From: Warburgia ugandensis
Taxonomy: Eukaryota > Streptophyta > Magnoliopsida > Canellales > Canellaceae
NCBI GenBank assembly: GCA_035236585.1
Contig: CP141135.1
Coordinates: forward strand, 5,490,001-5,554,000
Direction: 5' to 3'
DNA length: 64,000 nt
Shown here: piece by piece, positions 56,766 to 64,000 of the stretch
How the letters are laid out: every line of letters starts with the position of its first letter
How positions within the stretch are numbered: position 1 is the first letter of the stretch
The notes under the pieces: generated by a model
Seen by the model: the letters and a program-made list of their open reading frames with translations, nothing else
What the model was told of the DNA's origin: nothing
Database searches by the model: none
Made by a program: the position numbers and the translations under genes

Positions 56766-56948
56766 GAAGGGGAACCTTGGCGTAATTGTAAAGTTGTCGT
56801 CATGTGACTTTGAGTTTGTGGGTTCAAGGCATGAAAACAGCCTCTTGCAAAAATGCAAGGTAAGACTGCATACTATAGACCCTTGTGGTCTATCCCTTCT
56901 CCTGCCTCTGCATAGGTGGGAGCTTCGTGCACCGGGTCTGCCCTTTTT
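56766..56948 (+). repeat. Au-like SINE with target duplication
   Basis: Full copy from GAAGGGGAACCTTGGCG to GGGTCTGCCCTTTTT. Flanks ACATAGTCTA (56756-56765) and ACATACTCTA (56949-56958) match at nine of ten bases. The same 3' flank exists at 4875 in the left duplication copy, so insertion came before the duplication. Confidence 0.85.
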
Positions 56949-57750
56949 ACATACTCTAATTGGATATATTATTCTTCCACCTGGGCGTACTTAGAGATGT
57001 GTTATTACGATGTGAATTTGACTCTTTTGAAAAGGAATTGCAACTCCTTTGCTAAATTCCAATTTACATTTGAGTTAGGAGGGAGGAAGGTTGGTTCACT
57101 GAACTCAACGATCGAAAAAGACTACATTTGGTTGCACCTTCCATTGGCCATAGTAATCCCGTTTACTGTCATAATGGAAAGAGGCGACTGATGGATCGTC
57201 CTATAAGATGACTTATTGCAGGTTTATCATTGTCATCCACAAATTTTGAAGCCGAAATTATGAAGTCAGGGCATCCATCCGATGTGCCAACTCTTAGAAA
57301 ATCCAAGTTTGTATGTCATACTTGATTAACTTGAAGGCCACGAGATCATCATTAGATTGCTTTAATATTGGAAGATCATACCATGTGGCAACGAACAAAG
57401 TAGTTTTCTTTTAGAGGAATGCTTATCACTACAAAAATTTTCCTACGACTCTCAATTTTGCCTCTTCCTTGAAAATTTTCCCTAATCTTCTTTCAATAAT
57501 AATAATAAATCCTTATTCATGTTATCTCCTCGTGCTTCAATACAACAATTATGGTCACATTTATCACTCATGCAATGACAGGAAGCGACAGACTGGAACT
57601 CATAGTAAAGTCCCATTATATGTAAGACTCCTGTGTCACACCTAATCTTTTGATTTTATAGTCCACATTTATGGCATCTTTTTTCTCCCCATTTGTCTCC
57701 AAAATGTGGTATTTTATTCCTCGTGCATGTGCAAAAAATAGTGTAGAGAG
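56880..57750 (+). repeat. Segmental duplication block D1, right copy
   Basis: Partner of 4810-5705. It ends in a (GA)n run at 57743-57762. The ~4.6 kb that follows here has no counterpart in the left copy. Confidence 0.8.
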
Positions 57751-57762
57751 AGAGAGAGAGAG

Positions 57763-58830
57763 ATGGCTAAGTATCCAAGAGAAAAAGAGAGAAACTTGCA
57801 ATATATGGGAATACTTATTCTCTCATGTATTCCTTAAAGGTAGGACTCTATTCCCTATAATACCATTTTACTTCTCGAAATTTACAATATTGAACACCGC
57901 ATTTTTTTAAATATATTAGAGAATAATGCCTGAGTTTGATTGAGTTTTTATTTTTTTGCTACCCTTACTCTTTTTTTAGTATATAATATAGATTCTCAAT
58001 AAGAGAGATAAAGCCAGGGAGGATAAGAACCCTTTGGCTAACAATAGTTTTAAATTTACATCAAAATTTCCTTCTTTGTTAAGATTAAAAGAAGGCCAAA
58101 CACATAAATGCTTGATTCTAACGTATCACTATATTTTAGGTGTAGATGCTTAGATTCTGTCGGTGGGTGTAACGGGTGGAATAGATAACTTGCTGCACCT
58201 TCCTATCTCATAGCCAATACATTTTGTGAGCTGAAAGAAGTTCTACAATGTCCCAATGGCACCATTCTGGTAGAAAGTTATGGTCCCTTTCACCGATGAC
58301 TACTGGGTTATATTCTGTGCCAGCCCTTCAGATTGCATAGACACCCCTTATTTCCATGCAAAATCAAGCTACGTAGGCTACAAAATGTCTGTATATAGTT
58401 TGGAGTATAGAAGCAAGCAAAGAAGTGAAGCAAATTAAAGTTCCAAGGATGATGGATCGTAAGCATCTATAATATGTATGCACTTTTGAGAACTGGTAAT
58501 TCATGAAATGAAATAAGTCATCATATATACACCCCTTCCATATGTATCCTCTGGATATACTTCCCTCAATGTACACCCTTACTACTAAGACTAGAAAACA
58601 TCAATCAAGTCGATGAAGTCTGCAATAAGCAAGATTGTCTGTGTTCAACCAGAAGTTCTCTTAAAAGAATACTTCTGATACTTGAAATCATTAATTCATG
58701 AGAGTGGAGAGATAGAAAGGGAGGCAACTCAGAGAATCCAAGGTTGGAACAAATGGAGATATGCCTTTGGAGTTTTGTGTGATCAGAGGGTATTACTCAA
58801 ACTGAAAAAAAAATAAAAAAAATCTATAGG
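57763..58830. other. Non-genic stretch
   Basis: No gene or recognisable repeat is seen. Confidence 0.4.
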
Positions 58831-59262
58831 ATACCTAGAAAGGTGGCCATGCTCTATGGATTAGAATGTTGGGCACTTAAGGAACATTATGTTGATAAGA
58901 TGAATGTAGTGGAAATGAGAATGCTAAGATGGATGAGTGGTAAGATAAGAAGGGATAGAATTAAGAATTAAAATATTAGAGTAAACTTGGGATTAATACC
59001 AATGATAACAAGATGAGGAAGATTAGACTTAGATGGTTTGGATATATCCAATGGAGATCTAAAACGGCACCGATTAGGAGTGAGGTAATGCAAGTTGAAG
59101 GTTCTAAAAGGATACGGGGAAGGCCCAGAAGAACGTGAAGAGAAGTGGTGAGAAAAGATTTAAAAACCATGGTACTAAATAGAGGAAAATGGAGGAACAA
59201 GATTCATGTGGCCGACCCTTAATTGAGATAAGGTTTTGATGATGATGATGATGATGATGATA
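58831..59262 (+). mobile_element. 3' end of an RTE-type LINE, decayed
   Basis: The translation shows MLYGLECWALKEHYVDKM, EMRMLRWMSGK and, after a frameshift near 59003, KIRLRWFGYIQW, RGRPRRT, KWRNKIHVADP and a stop at 59220. This is the typical end of plant RTE-type non-LTR reverse transcriptases. Two further stops interrupt it (about 58966, 59137). A GAT-repeat tail at 59238-59262 is characteristic of this group. 5' truncation is the usual outcome of LINE insertion. Confidence 0.75.
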
Positions 59263-61417
59263 TCCAGTTGCCTTTGCAGATCTGTCATTGTGTTGAAATT
59301 TTTGATGATAGTGGCCGTTCATCTTTGGCAAGATATTGTATAGCTAATAATCCCAACATGTACTCCACCGTAGAAAACATCAATTGGAGCCAGGAAATGC
59401 TAACATAAATACAAATTTTTAATGACAAAAGTCCACAAAGGAGGAAACAGAGACAATTCACCATACCTTTAGATGCTGAATGGAGCCCTCGTTGCCCCCC
59501 TTGTGCCGGACAAATTAACTTCGGATGCCCGATGGAGCCTTGTTTTTCTTTTCTTAGTGGGCTTACTATGCAACACCTTCTCTCTTTCTCTCACTGTGTA
59601 CTACTTAACATGGAACATGATATGGGGTCACCCTTTTGTTTTGCAGCAAGTCCCATGATTTGCTAGCTCCGACGTTAAAGGTCAGAGGACCATTCCACCC
59701 TGCAGGAAGTCCTTAGAGCCCCTAGTGGGTCTGTTTTCTGTTTTCTGTTCCTTTGCTTTTCTTCTTCCTACTCCCACTCCTTATTGTCTCTTTTCTCTCT
59801 CCTTGTCTCCTTACTCTTCTTCCCCTGTCTTCTTCTCAACTGGTCTTCTCTTTACCCCGCAACAGACCGTTAAAAGAGATTTCATGTTATAAAAGGCGGA
59901 AAGCGAATGTGCATTTCAACAAGGAGAAGTTTTGTTCTACCTATAATCTCTACCTGTATAATAGAGCTACTTTGCACTTGGTGATTGGAAGTTTCAGAAG
60001 GCCAAAAAGCTAAAACTCTTTTAGAAGTATTACTTCAAACTTCAAGAAGTTACATAAGAAAAAAGAGTACGACTACTAAGCAAGTCACTTGCTTGGTTAA
60101 GGAAGCAAGACATTTTTGGGCCCACATGAGAAATTTTGTGTAGATCAACACCGTTAAAAATGGGGCATGTTTGTCCCTTTACCATGTACCTAGAAAGAAA
60201 GGCGAAATAATATTAATAATAAGTTAACTTGCTATTGTCGTAGCACCAAAGCCTTCTAGCATAGTAGCATAAGAAGCCTTTGATCCGAGTGACAAGAGTT
60301 CTAGGCTGTGCATAGGTGTGCTTGTCTATTAATACAACAATAACAACAACTTCTTGTCATGCACAAGGATAATAATCCAGAAACTGAATTATCCTTTAGA
60401 TAATGATTTCTCATCTATTACATTTTAGACCCTTGAAATGTAGATGAACTTACTTAAGAATGAACATGACAAGTTTTTAGTCTCTTAGGGCAACATTATC
60501 AGAGTAATTCTCGTTTTGATGGCTATCAAAAGTCCGGGATGATCTGTAATTACCATCAGAAAAATGATACTAGATAGGCACTAGCTTGTCTAACGGAGCT
60601 AGTCAAATGGATGAATGCCACAATGGCCATTTTCTTAGAATTTATGTTTTCTCTTGCAAGAGGAGAAAGTTTGCTTGCTGCTTGTTATCCCCTTCTCAAT
60701 TGGTGCCATAATGGGTAATTAAATGGTTAAACATCCATGGCAATTACTGGCACCAAACCAGCCTTTACCAATTCCCACTTCAAGCTAAAAGAATTGCAGC
60801 ATCAGAAAAAGTATCCAAGAACACTACATTGCAACTGGAACAACTTCCAGGATGGATATATCAACTTGAATTTTCAGAGTACAATGTTAGTGAAATCCAA
60901 CTATATTGAACTTGTTTTTGTGACTTAAGTTACTGAAGACCCAAAAAAGCTGAATTATATCAAACAAAATTTACAAAACCATGAGGAAGCCAAGTATATT
61001 GAATTTGCCTTTGTGATTCTGTCCTAATTTCAACTTCAACAAATGACTTTTGACATATCAAATTGAATTATCAGATTACTACGTAACATAACAACCAAGA
61101 AAGCTGAACTCCATGGAATGGGAACCTAAACCCCCTTCTCTTCCACAAAAATATATCAGAAAAATACAAGTATAACCTGATAACCGAAACACAGAAAATG
61201 CTCAAGAAAGAAACCCAACTCAGAAAACAACAAGAAATGAGAAAAAAAGGAAGAAAAGAAAAAAAAAATCCAGCAAAAGAGGAAAAAACCCATTTTTCCT
61301 GTCACTTAGAGCAATCAATATACCAGCAAAACAACAGAAACAAAAAGGAATGACTAATAAATTCAAATTAAAAAGAAAATATATACTAAGAACATACAAT
61401 ATAAACAAAAATGTCAC
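59263..61417. other. Non-genic stretch
   Basis: A+T-rich with small open frames of no recognised product. If the exon at 61418-61570 is real, this would be its intron, but I found no second exon here. Confidence 0.4.
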
Positions 61418-61570
61418 CTGGGTAACGTCGTCAGCTATGTTAACAGTCTCGAGCTCTGTGGAGGTAAATGGCTTTTGCTGAGACTGAAGTGGGTCTTTTT
61501 GTCGGCACGCCATTAATAGGAAAAGAATCAGGAAACTTGAAGGAAAGAAAGGGAATTTTTCGAGAGGCAT
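61418..61570 (-). CDS. Probable first exon of a cysteine-synthase-like gene
   Basis: On the minus strand ATG 61570 opens 51 codons ending VNIADDVTQ, directly followed by a good splice donor (CAG|GTGACA at 61417). Cysteine synthases (O-acetylserine thiol-lyases, which make cysteine from O-acetylserine and sulfide) have this DDxTQ sequence just before their conserved LIGNTP segment, and an intron at this point is plausible. The first 19 codons are hydrophobic (FPFFPSSFLILFLL). A second ATG at codon 20 (61513, MACRQKDPLQ) may be the true start of a cytosolic form. No downstream exon was found to the left in the window, so this may be an orphan exon or precede a very long intron. The assignment rests on a short match. 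Confidence 0.35.
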
Positions 61571-62383
61571 AAGATAAAGTGGTTGGAAGAAGAAAAGGAG
61601 CGACCGCCATGCTCAAAGTTTTGAAGCTTTTAGCAGGTCAGTAGCTTTGTCTTCTTAATGGTGGATGGGCACATTATTAACGTGGAAAATATGAGCAGGC
61701 AAGATTAGAAGCGGGCCCCGCTCTTGGCATTGATCACGACCATCTACTTTGCAAGCAATGCTTGGATGGACCTACATAAGAGTTGGAATCATCCCGTTTT
61801 GATATCCAACTCTAGAGAAATCAGGTGAATAGTGCGGAGTTGCGGATCAACCAGAGGTAGGGCTCATAATACAGAAGTTGATACAAATAGTAACTTACCA
61901 CGGATGGCCATAGAACGGTTAGATTGTTTATTAAGTGGGTCCATCATTAATGGGCAATCATAAAAATCCTGGTCGTATATCTTATTTGATCTTTCTAGTG
62001 CGAAATTTATGACTTCAACCTCCAATCAATGAGTTATATCACCTAATCTTCGGCAGATGGTCCATTTGAGACATGATTCAGGAAATGAACGGTTCCAATC
62101 ACCCCAAAAGCTTGGATCACTTTGTATTTCTAACTTTCTCTGAGCTTTACATCGCCCACATAAAATCGGAAAAGTTGGATGTCAAAGACTCAAAAATGTA
62201 ATTAGAATTGTCTAAATGCAATGATTTCTCTTAAGCCACGCATGAATGGCTTAAATCTTAGAAAAAAATTGCTTTAGAAGTAGCTTCTAACTCCTTACGA
62301 CGCATAAGAGCATCCACACCTAAAGGGACTCGTGAACAAAAATCAGAAACAGGGAATTGTTTCCATTAGACTAGCTCTTATTT
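61571..62383. other. Non-genic stretch
   Basis: Nothing recognisable apart from what would be the upstream region of the minus-strand exon at 61418-61570. Confidence 0.4.
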
Positions 62384-62566
62384 GAAGGGGAGCCTTGTGC
62401 AACAGTAGTATTCGTCATATGACCTTGAGGTCATGAGTTGAAGGCGTGAACATAGCTTATTATAAAATGTAAGGTAAAGCTACATACTATTGACCTTTAT
62501 GGTCCGCCCTTTCCCCAAACCCCACATATGTGGAAGCTTCATGCACCGGGGCTATTCTTAAGAATA
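62384..62566 (+). repeat. Au-like SINE in block D2, right copy
   Basis: This begins GAAGGGGAGCCTTGTGC and ends TTCTTAAGAATAGCCC. It is the intact counterpart of the truncated copy at 5709-5888. Confidence 0.75.
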
Positions 62567-64000
62567 GCCCTTACTTACATCATGAAAATCAAACTTAGTG
62601 GATGATCTTCATGGCTTTACATCGTACTCGATGGAACTGTGAGAAGTGGGATATCTGATGGACATGGATTTCATTTGGGCTCTGAGCTTACCCACTGTAT
62701 TGGTTACATGTACACACATGTTCCCTGTGGATCTAAGTCGTTGATCACTAGGCTACATACGCTATGTCCACGAAGATAGTGGTGTACATGTGATCTTTAC
62801 CGTTGATCAATTATTGATCTCTCTCTCTCTCTCTGCCCGCCGCACATTTGGTCATGCATGCAAGTGTGGACCACAGCGCACTATGGACGCGTAAAAGTTT
62901 ACCCTCCTTTATATGATGGAGAGCGACTTCTTTAGCAAGATTTAAGCCATTCATCTTAGAATAGTATGTGCACTTGAAATCGCAGCCACTGATTTTTTTT
63001 TGTTTTTATCAAAGAACTATTAAAGTCATCCAAATTCATCTTTTTTCATGGGTCTCCTAATTATGCTAAGCCTAACAAGCTAAATGGCACAGATGTTCCA
63101 AAAGAAGTCACCCTATGTAATAAAATGAAAAGTTGATTTCTTCACACGCATATATATGATGTAGATATAGATGGATAGATAGATAAATAGCAGTTTGTGC
63201 AGGCAACTTGACATCTTTCCTGAAAAAGTATTGGTCATAGGTTTGAGTCACCACTTCCCTTTTGACGGGATCTAAATATGGTAGTGCATCTTTGAGTTTG
63301 CTTTATATATTTTTTGGCTTGGAAGCTAAAAAAAAAAGGAATTTTAAGCGTCTGAAACCATTTTAAAATAAACGAAATCATAATTTTTTAGGCATATTTT
63401 ACTACTAAATAGGATTTACTTCATGATTATCCAAACTGTCCCAACTAAAATAACAAATCTTACGAATATTACGTACTGGCAGCAGAGGAATTATAAAGAG
63501 ACCACCGTACTGCGGAGCGAACGTTGATTGACGGTTCCCATCCATTTGAACTTACTAAACTCATTCATCTCATCTCATTGCTCAGCCATTGGATGTTTTG
63601 TATACAAAAGGATCATGATGATCTCGAGACATGAGGATCCTGTACGTTTGGAAGTTGAACTTTGATCATTTTATACGAAATTCCGAACCCAATCAAATTT
63701 CCATAGTATAAAACTTCTTAGCCAAGGTTGCTCTGGTCGTGGCTGCAAGTTCAAGTTGCTGCTTTCTCTTTGACCGGAATACTTTTACTATAAGTACAAT
63801 TTTTTAAATACTAGAATCATCTAATCCACATGCATTTTTACTACTAGACATCTAAAGCAAGTGCAATTAGATGACAGAGATGAATCATCTAAGGTATGCC
63901 CCACAATCAAGCAAACTTATTTTGATAAGTGATATTTGGCTTGACTTTAACTGCTTATGCAACTTAGAAAAGGTCTTAGCACGACAATGTTTTTTAAATC
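62390..64000 (+). repeat. Segmental duplication block D2, right copy
   Basis: Collinear with 5706-7313, continuing to the window edge. In the left copy this block leads into the array of three-transmembrane genes. No gene lies within the block itself. Confidence 0.85.

Noticed and set aside
56916..57191. A 91-codon frame in duplication block D1
   Set aside because: It begins inside a SINE, and only its last ~40 codons are shared with the left block copy. No family is recognised.

Overview
The window is nuclear DNA of a flowering plant. The evidence is nested plant LTR retrotransposons of the Ty3/Gypsy Athila type, about ten copies of a tRNA-derived SINE resembling the plant Au SINE family, an RTE-type LINE tail, and a GT-AG intron-containing gene for a plant SR-protein kinase. 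Nothing identifies the species. Repeats fill most of the window and convincing protein-coding genes are few.

Layout. (1) 1-4809: an LTR-like repeat in minus orientation (outer copy, running off the left edge) is split by a 2.64 kb plus-orientation copy of the same family with a 5 bp target duplication. (2) 4810-7313: a segmental-duplication block whose second copy lies at 56766-57750 plus 62384-64000. (3) 7.4-20.1 kb: a tandem array of a small, unrecognised three-transmembrane protein family, with three intact 149-codon genes (9677, 14583, 19132), two broken paralogues (8752, 17165) and a promoter-only remnant (13.2 kb). The first intact gene has its core promoter repeated, giving four TATA boxes. 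(4) 20-29.9 kb: non-genic sequence with SINE copies and one truncated Athila-like LTR plus leader (22465-24340, minus). (5) 30017-33125: an SRPK-type kinase gene of four exons with a one-base deletion in the last exon. (6) 34552-54301: an Athila-like element E (plus strand, gag-like ORF only) interrupted in its leader by a complete Athila-like element M (37153-47827, minus strand, pol present but gag core deleted), with a perfect 5 bp duplication (GAAAG). (7) 54.3-62.4 kb: mostly non-genic, with a possible F-box relic, a LINE 3' end and a probable first exon of a cysteine-synthase-like gene on the minus strand. (8) 62.4-64 kb: the second copy of the duplication block that precedes the membrane-protein array, which predicts another array copy beyond the right edge.

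How the parts fit together. The duplication block and the tandem array look like one locally amplified locus. A SINE shared by both block copies predates the duplication, and the outer LTR inserted into the left copy afterwards. E and M are degenerate relatives with complementary coding losses: E lacks pol and M lacks the gag core. No operons, CRISPR arrays or prokaryotic features are present, and no tRNA or rRNA genes were recognised.
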